In this document: positions 1 through 5,566 of the stretch, one piece after another
Position numbering within the stretch: the stretch's first letter is position 1
How the letters are laid out: every line of letters begins with the position of its first letter
Assembly (NCBI GenBank): GCA_019312705.1
Contig: JAFDCW010000359.1
Location: forward strand, 1-5,566
Source: Deltaproteobacteria bacterium
GTDB lineage: Bacteria > Myxococcota > Polyangia > Polyangiales > B10-G4
Length of the DNA: 5,566 nucleotides
Reading direction: 5' to 3'
Program-made: the position numbers and the translations under genes
Notes under the pieces: generated by a model
Database searches by the model: none
What the model was told of the DNA's origin: nothing
What the model saw: the letters and a program-made list of their open reading frames with translations, nothing else

Positions 1-754
1 CCTTGGTGCCGATGGCGTCGATGTAGGGCGTGCGAATGACGGCGACGGGCACGCCGCTGATGCGATCAGTCAAGACGATGTCTTTGGCCCGGGCCTTCAA
101 GATGGCTTCTTTGTAGTCGGCGTGGGCGCGGCATTCGCGGGTGGCGATGAAGCGCGTGCCCATCTGCACGCCCGCGTACCCGAGGCCGAGAGTCTCGGCG
201 AAGGCATGCTCGTCGCCGATGCCGCCGGCGCAGACGAGAGGCACGCCGAGGCCCTCGAGCTCCTCGTAGAGCGCCGCGGCCGTGCGGCTCCCGGCGTGGC
301 CCCCGGCTGCGCGGTTCACGCAGATGAGCCCGTCGACGTCCTCTCGCAGTGCCCGGTCTGCCCACTTGAGTTCGGTGACGTCGTGGTAGACCACCCCCCC
401 GACCGCGTGCACTTTGTCGACTACCCACCGGGGGTTCCCGAGGGCCGTCACGAAGAAGCGCACCCCTTCTTCTAGGGCGATGTCCATCCAGCGACGCATG
501 CGGTCCAGGTAGATCTTCGAGGACTGCTCGACGATGGCGTTGAAGCCTATCGGCTTGTCCGTGAGGCGCCGGATGTAGCGCAGCCCTTCGCGGAAATCAT
601 GGCCGTGCACGTAGCTCAGGGAGATGGGCTGGACGATGCCGATGCCCCCGGCCTCGGACGCTGCAGCGACCAGTTCGGGGTTCGAGCACGGATACATCGG
701 CCCACAGATGAGAGGCACCTCGATGCCCAATTGCTGCGTGAGCTTCGTTTCCAT
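1..754 (-). CDS. Nitronate monooxygenase / 2-nitropropane dioxygenase-family FMN enzyme, 3' end cut by window
   Basis: Members of this family are cytosolic FMN-dependent TIM-barrel enzymes that oxidise alkyl nitronates such as propionate 3-nitronate; several subfamilies have unproven substrates. About 251 codons are visible, and the C-terminal part lies beyond base 1. From the start at 754 the protein opens METKLTQQLGIEVPLICGPM, the usual family opening. It continues with an EAGGIGIV loop (about residues 34-41), an NRAAGGHAG motif (about 147-155) containing the His that acts as catalytic base in characterised class I enzymes, an AGGIGDEHA loop (about 176-184) and a phosphate-binding GYAGVQMGTRF segment (about 192-202). 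An in-frame ATG at 766 adds only MPRL and is an equally possible start; neither has a convincing ribosome-binding site. The gene is divergent from the L,D-transpeptidase with no obvious functional link. The family call is firm; the substrate is unknown. Confidence 0.9.
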   Translation of the reverse strand, partial: METKLTQQLGIEVPLICGPMYPCSNPELVAAASEAGGIGIVQPISLSYVHGHDFREGLRYIRRLTDKPIGFNAIVEQSSKIYLDRMRRWMDIALEEGVRFFVTALGNPRWVVDKVHAVGGVVYHDVTELKWADRALREDVDGLICVNRAAGGHAGSRTAAALYEELEGLGVPLVCAGGIGDEHAFAETLGLGYAGVQMGTRFIATRECRAHADYKEAILKARAKDIVLTDRISGVPVAVIRTPYIDAIGTK

Positions 755-775
755 CAGCCGAGGCATAGCCCAATT

Positions 776-793
776 ACCCCAGCAGAGTGGGGT
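776..793. promoter_or_regulatory. Perfect 6-bp dyad (ACCCCA - 6 nt - TGGGGT) in divergent intergenic region
   Basis: The arms lie at 776-781 and 788-793 and are perfectly complementary around a six-base loop. The dyad sits 10-22 bp upstream of the two candidate nitronate monooxygenase starts and about 53 bp upstream of the transpeptidase start. Its position between two divergent genes suits an operator, or a hairpin in the leader of the minus-strand gene. The sequence shows only the symmetry; the function is inferred and the dyad is short enough to arise by chance in GC-rich DNA. Confidence 0.3.
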
Positions 794-808
794 CCAATGC
801 TCACGAAG

Positions 809-836
809 TTGATCCTCGCCGTTCTTCTCGTACCTT
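809..836 (+). promoter_or_regulatory. Possible sigma-70-like promoter for the L,D-transpeptidase gene
   Basis: TTGATC at 809-814 and TACCTT at 831-836 are separated by 16 bp. They match the -35 and -10 consensus at 4 of 6 and 3 of 6 positions. Transcription would begin around 843, only a few bases before the GTG at 846, giving an almost leaderless mRNA. No Shine-Dalgarno-like sequence precedes this start, which fits. The match is weak and should be treated as a candidate only. Confidence 0.25.
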
Positions 837-845
837 TGACCTGCC

Positions 846-2342
846 GTGACTCGTTCCCCGTCGACAGCCTCCTGGCCACGCCTGCTCGGCAGCGGCGTGC
901 TCTTCGCGCTCTTCGGCACCGCCCTGGCGGTCGCCCAGGCGCCCGTCGAGGCCCCCGCCCAGGCGGCTCCCGATGCATCCGACGGCGCCCCCGAGAGTCC
1001 CCCGGCCGACGACGAGGATCCGCCCATGTGGGTCACCGCCCCCCTCTATGAGGCCGCGCCTTCTTCTCACGACGGTGCCTTCGAACAGTGGGCCCTCGCG
1101 CGCTATCACAATACGCCGGTCTTCGTTGCCATGGGGCCCGAGGCTTGGGGGCTCGGGATCGTACGTCGCGGTTCGACCCTCCGGGCTCGCCTGCGCTCTC
1201 AGGGGCCCGGGTGCGATGGCCACTGGTTCGAACTCGAACAGGGTGGGTACGTTTGCTCGACCCGTGGCTTCCGAGTCCGCGCCCAGCAGCAGGACCAGGT
1301 CGGCGACGAAGCCGAGCCGCCGAACTTCGAGGCGCTCCTTCCCTATCGTTATGGGCGCGTGGTCTCCCAAGACGCGTTTCGCTACGAAGACCTCCCGACC
1401 CAGGCGCAACGTGACCGGCTCGCCGCCGGCGTCTCCATGCCCGGCGTCGCCGAGAAATTGGTGGGCGACTACTTCGTGACGATCGACGGTGAAGTCGAAC
1501 ACGAAGGACACAACTACGTGCGCACCGTCGCCGGGCGCTACGTCGACGCCGAATACATCGGGGACCATGCACGCACCGAGTTGCACGGCGAGCTCCTCGA
1601 CGACGATACCGCTCTGCCCCTGGCCTTCGTGATCGACGACGAGACGCCGAGTTACCGGGTGTCGGCGGAAGGGCTGGTCGCCGAAGGCACGGCGCCCAAG
1701 TACTCCCGCTTTCGCCCCACCGGCCTCGTGACCCGCGGTGAAGTCACTTGCGTCCTGACCGCTCTGGGCGCGTGCATTCCGCGCGATTCCCTCCGGGTGG
1801 TCTGGGCCATCGACCGGCCATCCGGCGTACCGGCCGGTGAGCGCTGGGTGCACGTGAACCTATCTGAGCAGACCTTGGTGGCCTACGAGGGCGACCGGGC
1901 CCTCTTCGCGACGGTCATCACGAGCGGCAAAGCCGGCTACGACACCCCCGAAGGCACCTACCGCATCCAGCACAAGTACCTGTCGATTCGCATGAGCGGG
2001 GACGACCCGGTCGAGGGCGTCTACGACGTCGATGAGGTCCCCTGGACCATGTACTACCACCGTGGATACGCCCTGCACGGCGCGTACTGGCATGACGGAT
2101 TCGGCCGCGTGCGTAGCCACGGCTGCACCAATATCGCCCCCGCGGACGCCCGGTGGCTCTACCGCTGGACGACTCCCCATGTGCCCCGGGGCTGGCACGG
2201 TCGCCGCGAAGAGGGCACCTGGGTGCACAATACGACCGGCGGCACGGCTCCCCTCGGCGTGATTGACGTCGCGCCGGACCCTGTCAGCGCTGACCCCGAC
2301 ACGGCGACCGCATCCGCGACGGGGACCTCCCGAAGCCTCTGA
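846..2342 (+). CDS. Secreted L,D-transpeptidase (YkuD domain) with long N-terminal SH3-like region
   Basis: This is a periplasmic peptidoglycan enzyme. YkuD-domain proteins form 3-3 cross-links or attach proteins to peptidoglycan through a catalytic Cys. The 498-residue product starts at GTG 846, the first start codon after an in-frame TGA at 837-839. This start supplies a signal peptide: R3 and R12, a hydrophobic core at about 13-29, and likely cleavage near A30 or A32, with no lipobox. An Ala/Pro/Asp/Glu-rich linker runs to about 60. Residues of about 85-145 and 166-240 look like two SH3-like modules (the first contains GHWFELEQGGYVC). The YkuD domain spans about 331-450, with H411 (in LHGAYWH) and SHGCTN at 424-429 with nucleophile C427. 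Four further cysteines (123, 137, 302, 310) could form two disulfides. The C-terminal tail from about 455 is Ala/Thr/Pro-rich. The catalytic domain is certain; the SH3 assignment is moderate and the exact cross-linking role is unknown. Confidence 0.93.
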   Translation: MTRSPSTASWPRLLGSGVLFALFGTALAVAQAPVEAPAQAAPDASDGAPESPPADDEDPPMWVTAPLYEAAPSSHDGAFEQWALARYHNTPVFVAMGPEAWGLGIVRRGSTLRARLRSQGPGCDGHWFELEQGGYVCSTRGFRVRAQQQDQVGDEAEPPNFEALLPYRYGRVVSQDAFRYEDLPTQAQRDRLAAGVSMPGVAEKLVGDYFVTIDGEVEHEGHNYVRTVAGRYVDAEYIGDHARTELHGELLDDDTALPLAFVIDDETPSYRVSAEGLVAEGTAPKYSRFRPTGLVTRGEVTCVLTALGACIPRDSLRVVWAIDRPSGVPAGERWVHVNLSEQTLVAYEGDRALFATVITSGKAGYDTPEGTYRIQHKYLSIRMSGDDPVEGVYDVDEVPWTMYYHRGYALHGAYWHDGFGRVRSHGCTNIAPADARWLYRWTTPHVPRGWHGRREEGTWVHNTTGGTAPLGVIDVAPDPVSADPDTATASATGTSRSL

Positions 2343-2350
2343 CCAGGCGA

Positions 2351-2364
2351 GCGGTCGACACCGC
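2351..2364. terminator. Small hairpin between convergent genes, possible weak bidirectional terminator
   Basis: GCGGT (2351-2355) and ACCGC (2360-2364) form a perfect five-base-pair stem with a four-base loop. It lies in the 27-bp gap between the transpeptidase stop (2342) and the methyltransferase stop (2370). Its position fits a shared transcription end for both strands. There is no T-run on either side, so it is not a classical intrinsic terminator, and the stem is short. It may be chance. Confidence 0.2.
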
Positions 2365-2369
2365 GGGGC

Positions 2370-3149
2370 CTACCCCTTGTACGCCATCACATAGCCGCTC
2401 CACGCGGCGGCCCCGGGCTCGTCTGCCTGGCATACGAAGCCGCCACCCTCGCGTTCAACCCAGAGCTCGACCTTTCGGAAGCCGGCCGCGGTCACGAGGG
2501 TCCGAGTTTCGTTCCAGCCGCGCACTTGAAATGAGTAGCGAAACGCGTCGCGAAGCATGGTGCCGTCTTTCGCGCGAAAGTGGATGCTCGCTTCGAGTCG
2601 GCACGTCTCCTCGTCGTAGGCGTTTTGTTCCCACAGATAGTCGAAGCCGTCCTTCGTATGCTCGTGTAGCAGCGGCCTCCGGAGGTCCGCTCCGCCGAAG
2701 ATCTCGAGGGCGAGGAGGCCCCGGTCTTCGAGGCAGTCGTAGGCGCTCGTCAGGTATTCGCTGAGCGCTTTGTCGTCGAAGAGAGCCCAGCTGAAGTTGC
2801 CCGCGGTGATGACGTCGAAGGTGCGCTCGCTTCGCAATCGGGCGTCCTCCGCGTGCAGTTCGATGCGGTCCGCCTCGTCTTCGTCGAGGGGCTCGATGTG
2901 GTGCCGCCGGCCGTAGGCGAGGACCTCGAGGTCGAGGTCGACGCCCCAGGCGACGCGGTCGTCGTCGCTCTCGACCCAGGTCTTGGCGAGCAGCGCCGTG
3001 CCGCAGAAGTCCTCGCGGAGGCTCACGGCGGGGGCCTCGAAGCGCTTTTGGTAGGCACGTCCCAGGAGCTCGACTTCGACCTCCGGGGTCTGGACTGCGG
3101 CCTCGTAGAGGCGGTGGCGGTCTCGCGCCTTCAGGCGCCCGCCCACCAC
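2370..3149 (-). CDS. Class I SAM-dependent methyltransferase (REDFCGTA-type), 259 aa
   Basis: The product is a compact Rossmann-fold methyltransferase of unknown substrate, probably cytosolic. Counting from GTG at 3149, motif I is LREDFCGTA (44-52), in place of the common GxGxG. Motif II is GVDLD (69-73), with the acidic residue expected to bind the SAM ribose. HAEDAR (99-104) probably corresponds to the adenine-side motif, DVITAGNFSW (112-121) to motif IV, and GLLALEIFGG (144-153) to a core strand. I recognise the REDFCGTA pattern from uncharacterised methyltransferases of myxobacteria and relatives. There is no N/DPPY motif, so it is not a typical adenine or N4-cytosine DNA methyltransferase. 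No ATG lies ahead of motif I. Two adjacent in-frame GTG codons (3149, 3146) place the start just before the conserved DRHRLYEAAVQ segment and overlap the end of the ATPase gene by 16-19 bp. The reading frame stays open further upstream, but that part only shadows the ATPase. Translational coupling to the ATPase is likely. Confidence 0.85.
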   Translation of the reverse strand: MVGGRLKARDRHRLYEAAVQTPEVEVELLGRAYQKRFEAPAVSLREDFCGTALLAKTWVESDDDRVAWGVDLDLEVLAYGRRHHIEPLDEDEADRIELHAEDARLRSERTFDVITAGNFSWALFDDKALSEYLTSAYDCLEDRGLLALEIFGGADLRRPLLHEHTKDGFDYLWEQNAYDEETCRLEASIHFRAKDGTMLRDAFRYSFQVRGWNETRTLVTAAGFRKVELWVEREGGGFVCQADEPGAAAWSGYVMAYKG

Positions 3150-5137
3150 AGAGATTCGAGCTCGTCGACGAGCGTTCGGATCAGCGTGCGCGGGGACTTG
3201 TGCTCTCGGCTGAGGCGCCTGACCCGCTCTGACCAGTCGGGGGTTTCGACCCGGCCGCGAACCGAGCGGTGAGTCCGACGCACACGCTCGGCGAGCTCCA
3301 TGCGCTGGGGGCCGCTCAGGTTGGGCACCATCTCCGGCTCGAGCTGCCGCAGACGCCGGCGGAAGAGTCCGACGTCTTCGAGCTCGAGGGTCGTCGCCAT
3401 CTGGTCGGCCTCGCCGAGGAGCCGGCGTGCTTCCTTCTCGAGCTCCTCGTAGGCCGGGGGCGTCATCGCCATCATGACGGCGGCGCCGGGGATCGCCCCG
3501 CCGCAATAGAACGCGAGGGAGCGCAGCGCTGTGCGCCGGGCGGACCACGGAGCGCCGGTGGTGTAGAGGTTTTCGGCCTCGTCGATGAGGACCACCGGTC
3601 CCTGGCAATTTTCGAGGCGCTTGAGCAGCTCGACGAAGAGCAGGAAGCGCCGGTAGGCGTCCCGGCGGTAGGAGGCGCTGGCGCTGCGGCCTTCGATGTC
3701 CTGGGCCGAGAGGTAAATCTCGAGGGCGTGGCCGGGGTCTTCGGCCCCCCGGGCGAGGCGCAGCGCTTTGTGCGCGCCGGCGGCCTCTTCCGTGCCCTCG
3801 GTCTCGATCTCTTCGAGGGCCGTCATCAGCTTGGCCAGGCGGGCCTGGTTCCGTGTCCAGACCCCCGCCTGGTCGAGGGCAGTGGGCTGGTGCCGGAGCG
3901 GCAGAACCGAGGTCTCGAGGAGCCGGGCCATGTGGCGCTGGGGCTGGCCGAGGTCGAGGTTCATGCGCTCGAGGTTGAGCCAGAAGACGGGGCGGCGCTC
4001 CTTGAGGGCACGCTCGGCGAGGTGCATCAGCAAGTGGGTCTTGCCGCTGCCGTAATCGCCGACGAGCACGCTGAAGACCCCGTCCCCCGTGTCGCTCTGG
4101 CGAAAGACACGCTTGATGGTGCGCTCGATCTTCTGGTGACCGACGCTCATCGAGGCGACGGCCTCGAGGGGAGGGAGCCCCTCGGCGGTCCGGATGATGG
4201 TCCGCAGTGCGGCAGACCGCCTCTCCGGCGGCGCCGTGATCCGGCGATGCCGGTACTCGTAGGGCTCGCGGATCAGCGACGTCCAGGACCTATGAGGCGG
4301 CGGGGGCTCAGCCCCGGAGGGGATCGAGAGGCGCATCAGCAGCGGCGCGAGGGAGCGAATCGAGTTGGGACCCTCGAAGAAGGCGTCCGTGCCCGTGATG
4401 ATCATCTTGGTCGCGATGGCCCCATTGGCGCCATCGAAGTTGTCGACGAGCTCCCGCAGGACCGTGTAGGCCTTCTCGCGCTGCCGGTCGGTCTGAGTGG
4501 CGATCGCGTCGCCATTGCTCAGGAAAATGACCAGGCCCTTGTGGCCCAGGGCCCGGATGATGCGGCTCAAGTCGCCGAGGGTCCGCTGGGCGCTGCGGTC
4601 CGAGAGGGGCCGCCGGACGTCTGAGTTCAGGTTGCGTTTTGCCGGCTCTTCGCCGTCGAGCCATGCCTCGTAGGCCCGGTATTCCCGCGTCGCTCCGGGG
4701 TCGTCGCTGTTGAGGTAGGCCCCCGCCAGGACGGTGAGGTCCCCGTGGGCGCCTTCTTCTTCGCAGGCATCGAGAAAACGCTTTCCCGAGCGGCGTCCGT
4801 GGCGTTCGGCGTAGTCATCGAGCATCCAGAGCAATCCCCGGGGACGCCGGTCCTTCGGCGGCACGAGCCCGTCGACGATCTCGCGAACCAAGCCCTCGGG
4901 GGTGTCCGGGCTCTGCTCCTCGAGGCTCACGGTGACGGTGACGAAGCGCTTGTCCCGGGCTCTTTCGGCCAGGCGCCGGACCAATGTCCGCTCTCGGCCG
5001 TGGGTTGGGCAATGCACCAGCGACACGCTTGCCGCGTTGCATGCGTGAAGATCTACGAGGGCTTGGTCGAGGCGCCCCAGCTCGTCTTCGATCGTCGTGA
5101 CGGATTGAGGTGCCGTCATCTCGTTCACCGGACCCAT
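3131..5137 (-). CDS. Tandem AAA+/P-loop ATPase, BrxC/BrxD (DUF2791)-like, with degenerate N-module and intact C-module
   Basis: The 668-residue protein has two ATPase-like modules. The C-terminal module (about 330-668) is intact: Walker A GDYGSGKT at 360-367 (K366), Walker B VVLIDEAE at 515-522 (D519, E520), an AVMMAMTPPAYEE sensor-1-like strand, and a helical SPRTLIRTLVDEL lid near the end. The N-terminal module (about 14-275) repeats the plan. Aligning the shared LAERA helices puts E49 and R50 where K366 and T367 sit, and the Walker B equivalent GLVIFLSNGD (201-210) has S207-N208 in place of Asp-Glu. It keeps VLRELVDNF and KMIITGTDAFF segments typical of DUF2791-like P-loop proteins. The natural reading is an active ATPase fused to a pseudo-ATPase partner. 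There are no signal or membrane segments, so it is probably cytosolic. ATG 5137 has a GGAAAG ribosome-binding site; ATG 5119 is the alternative. The methyltransferase gene overlaps its 3' end. BrxC/BrxD proteins belong to BREX phage defence, but other BREX genes are not visible here, so the role is open. The ATPase call is firm; the family call is moderate. Confidence 0.88.
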   Translation of the reverse strand: MGPVNEMTAPQSVTTIEDELGRLDQALVDLHACNAASVSLVHCPTHGRERTLVRRLAERARDKRFVTVTVSLEEQSPDTPEGLVREIVDGLVPPKDRRPRGLLWMLDDYAERHGRRSGKRFLDACEEEGAHGDLTVLAGAYLNSDDPGATREYRAYEAWLDGEEPAKRNLNSDVRRPLSDRSAQRTLGDLSRIIRALGHKGLVIFLSNGDAIATQTDRQREKAYTVLRELVDNFDGANGAIATKMIITGTDAFFEGPNSIRSLAPLLMRLSIPSGAEPPPPHRSWTSLIREPYEYRHRRITAPPERRSAALRTIIRTAEGLPPLEAVASMSVGHQKIERTIKRVFRQSDTGDGVFSVLVGDYGSGKTHLLMHLAERALKERRPVFWLNLERMNLDLGQPQRHMARLLETSVLPLRHQPTALDQAGVWTRNQARLAKLMTALEEIETEGTEEAAGAHKALRLARGAEDPGHALEIYLSAQDIEGRSASASYRRDAYRRFLLFVELLKRLENCQGPVVLIDEAENLYTTGAPWSARRTALRSLAFYCGGAIPGAAVMMAMTPPAYEELEKEARRLLGEADQMATTLELEDVGLFRRRLRQLEPEMVPNLSGPQRMELAERVRRTHRSVRGRVETPDWSERVRRLSREHKSPRTLIRTLVDELESLWWAGA

Positions 5138-5141
5138 AGCG

Positions 5142-5147
5142 CTTTCC
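5142..5147 (-). promoter_or_regulatory. Ribosome-binding site for the tandem ATPase
   Basis: Read on the minus strand this is GGAAAG, four bases before ATG 5137. It favours that start over the in-frame ATG at 5119, although GGTGAACGAG before the latter is also purine-rich. Confidence 0.45.
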
Positions 5148-5247
5148 GAGTTAATCCAACCGCGTGCTCCCCAAAATGGGCATGCGGCGTGAGTCTACGG
5201 CAAGGGGCCGAGGTCAGGCTACAACTCGTTTCCCGTGAAGAAAGGCC

Positions 5248-5280
5248 CCCAGATGGCTGCTGGGCGCCCGCAAATCTGGG
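5248..5280. promoter_or_regulatory. Inverted repeat CCCAGAT / ATCTGGG in the divergent ATPase-lipoprotein intergenic region
   Basis: Perfect 7-bp arms at 5248-5254 and 5274-5280 are separated by 19 bases. The spacer contains its own perfect 8-bp palindrome, GGGCGCCC (5262-5269), lying almost at the centre. The element is 44 bp upstream of the lipoprotein ATG and 111 bp upstream of the ATPase ATG. Its place between divergent genes suggests an operator for a dimeric regulator. A structured RNA or a terminator lacking a T-run is also possible. Only the symmetry is observed. Confidence 0.4.
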
Positions 5281-5310
5281 TGTGATGGCCCCCCGAAGGC
5301 GATCGGGCGC

Positions 5311-5316
5311 TACACT
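5311..5316 (+). promoter_or_regulatory. Possible -10 element (TACACT) of the lipoprotein gene
   Basis: TACACT fits the TAnnnT pattern of a -10 box and ends seven bases before ATG 5324, so transcription would start at or next to the start codon. No good -35 sequence is visible about 17 bp upstream. If real, the transcript would be leaderless or nearly so. Confidence 0.25.
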
Positions 5317-5323
5317 GGGGATC

Positions 5324-5566
5324 ATGTTGGAATTGGTGAAAGCCTCGTCGCTGGGGGCCGGTTTGCTCGTGCTCTCGATCGCTGTCATTTCGGGCTGCGG
5401 AGACGACGGTGGGGTCGTCGATAGCGGTGCCTTGGATTCTGGCGAGCCAGCCGACGGCGGCCCCGGTGACTCGGCGGTGGCCGATACCGGCGCCGGAGAC
5501 GGCGCCGTCGATGCTGGCGGGGATGCCGGGCCAGGCGATGCCGGGTCGGGCGATGCCGCCACCGAC
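5324..5566 (+). CDS. Asp/Ala/Gly-rich lipoprotein, N-terminal fragment (runs off right edge)
   Basis: Eighty-one codons are visible, open to the window edge. The N-terminus is a lipoprotein signal peptide: K6, a hydrophobic stretch at about 10-22 (LGAGLLVLSIAVI), and lipobox ISGC with the lipidated cysteine at C25. The residue after Cys is Gly, so no Asp +2 inner-membrane retention signal is present, and surface or outer-membrane anchoring is plausible. Residues 26-81 are almost entirely Asp, Ala, Gly, Ser, Pro, Val and Thr, a flexible acidic linker of the type seen in many myxobacterial lipoproteins before a folded domain. That domain is outside the window, so no function can be given. ATG 5324 is only two bases after GGGGA (5317-5321). 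TTG 5327 would have better spacing, and either start gives the same signal peptide. The gene is divergent from the ATPase. Confidence 0.75.
   Translation, partial: MLELVKASSLGAGLLVLSIAVISGCGDDGGVVDSGALDSGEPADGGPGDSAVADTGAGDGAVDAGGDAGPGDAGSGDAATD
5510..5566 (+). repeat. Short in-frame tandem repeats encoding DAG-type units in the lipoprotein linker
   Basis: GATGCCGGG-type units start at 5522, 5537 and 5552 with an exact 15-bp period, preceded by a variant at 5510 with a 12-bp step. They encode DAGPG, DAGSG and a diverging DAATD unit. The copies are close to identical in DNA, which suggests recent slippage expansion. The array may continue past the window edge. Confidence 0.6.

Noticed and set aside
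122..475. Open frames on the plus strand and in other minus frames within the nitronate monooxygenase gene
   Set aside because: The minus-strand frame running from 754 to the edge has continuous family motifs; the others are shadows.
801..1853. 350-codon open frame on the minus strand opposite the L,D-transpeptidase
   Set aside because: Shadow of the transpeptidase, with no domain signal and no plausible start. The plus frame has a signal peptide at its start, and a complete catalytic motif further downstream.
3150..3608. N-terminal extension of the methyltransferase frame to an ATG at 3608
   Set aside because: This would overlap the ATPase by about 480 bp. The added 153 residues are Arg/Pro-rich out-of-frame translation of the ATPase, and family similarity begins near base 3120.
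3269..4624. 451-codon open frame on the plus strand opposite the ATPase gene
   Set aside because: Antisense shadow caused by G/C-biased third positions of the ATPase. Its translation is Gly/Glu/Arg/Leu-rich with no recognisable domain, while the minus strand encodes clear Walker motifs.
2370..5137. A complete BREX or restriction-modification system
   Set aside because: The methyltransferase lacks an N/DPPY motif, and no PglX, PglZ, BrxB, helicase or nuclease gene is in the window. Only the ATPase resembles a BREX component.
5125..5562. 145-codon minus-strand frame over the lipoprotein and intergenic region
   Set aside because: Ser/Pro/Ala low-complexity translation that mirrors the repetitive Asp/Ala/Gly codons. 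The plus frame has a proper lipoprotein signal peptide.

Overview
The window is GC-rich with strongly G/C-biased third codon positions. It carries one end of an Asp/Ala/Gly-rich lipoprotein of a kind common in Myxococcota, an L,D-transpeptidase with a long N-terminal extension, and a small methyltransferase carrying a REDFCGTA motif. Together these suggest a chromosome of a myxobacterium or related deltaproteobacterium. That assignment is an inference from style and gene content; there is no rRNA or other marker gene here. I see no tRNA, rRNA, CRISPR array, insertion sequence or prophage gene.

Layout. Bases 1-754 (minus) hold the N-terminal part of a nitronate monooxygenase-type FMN enzyme that runs off the left edge. 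It is divergent from a secreted L,D-transpeptidase at 846-2342 (plus), and the short gap between them contains a small perfect dyad. The transpeptidase is convergent with a two-gene minus-strand unit separated from it by only 27 bp. That unit is a 668-residue protein with two AAA+/P-loop modules (3131-5137), followed by a class I SAM methyltransferase (2370-3149) whose start overlaps the end of the ATPase gene. A 186-bp intergenic region with an inverted repeat separates the ATPase from a divergent lipoprotein gene (5324 onward, plus) that runs off the right edge.

How they work together. The clear functional pair is the ATPase and the methyltransferase, which overlap by about 19 bp and are probably translationally coupled. 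The ATPase resembles the P-loop proteins of the BrxC/BrxD (DUF2791-like) group. Its C-terminal module has intact Walker A and B motifs. Its N-terminal module keeps the fold-like pattern but has lost the key residues of both motifs, so it looks like a pseudo-ATPase fused to an active one. This is the most interesting item in the window. The methyltransferase has no DNA-methyltransferase signature, and no other BREX component is visible, so calling this a defence system would go beyond the evidence. The nitronate monooxygenase and the transpeptidase look like ordinary, unrelated housekeeping or envelope genes.
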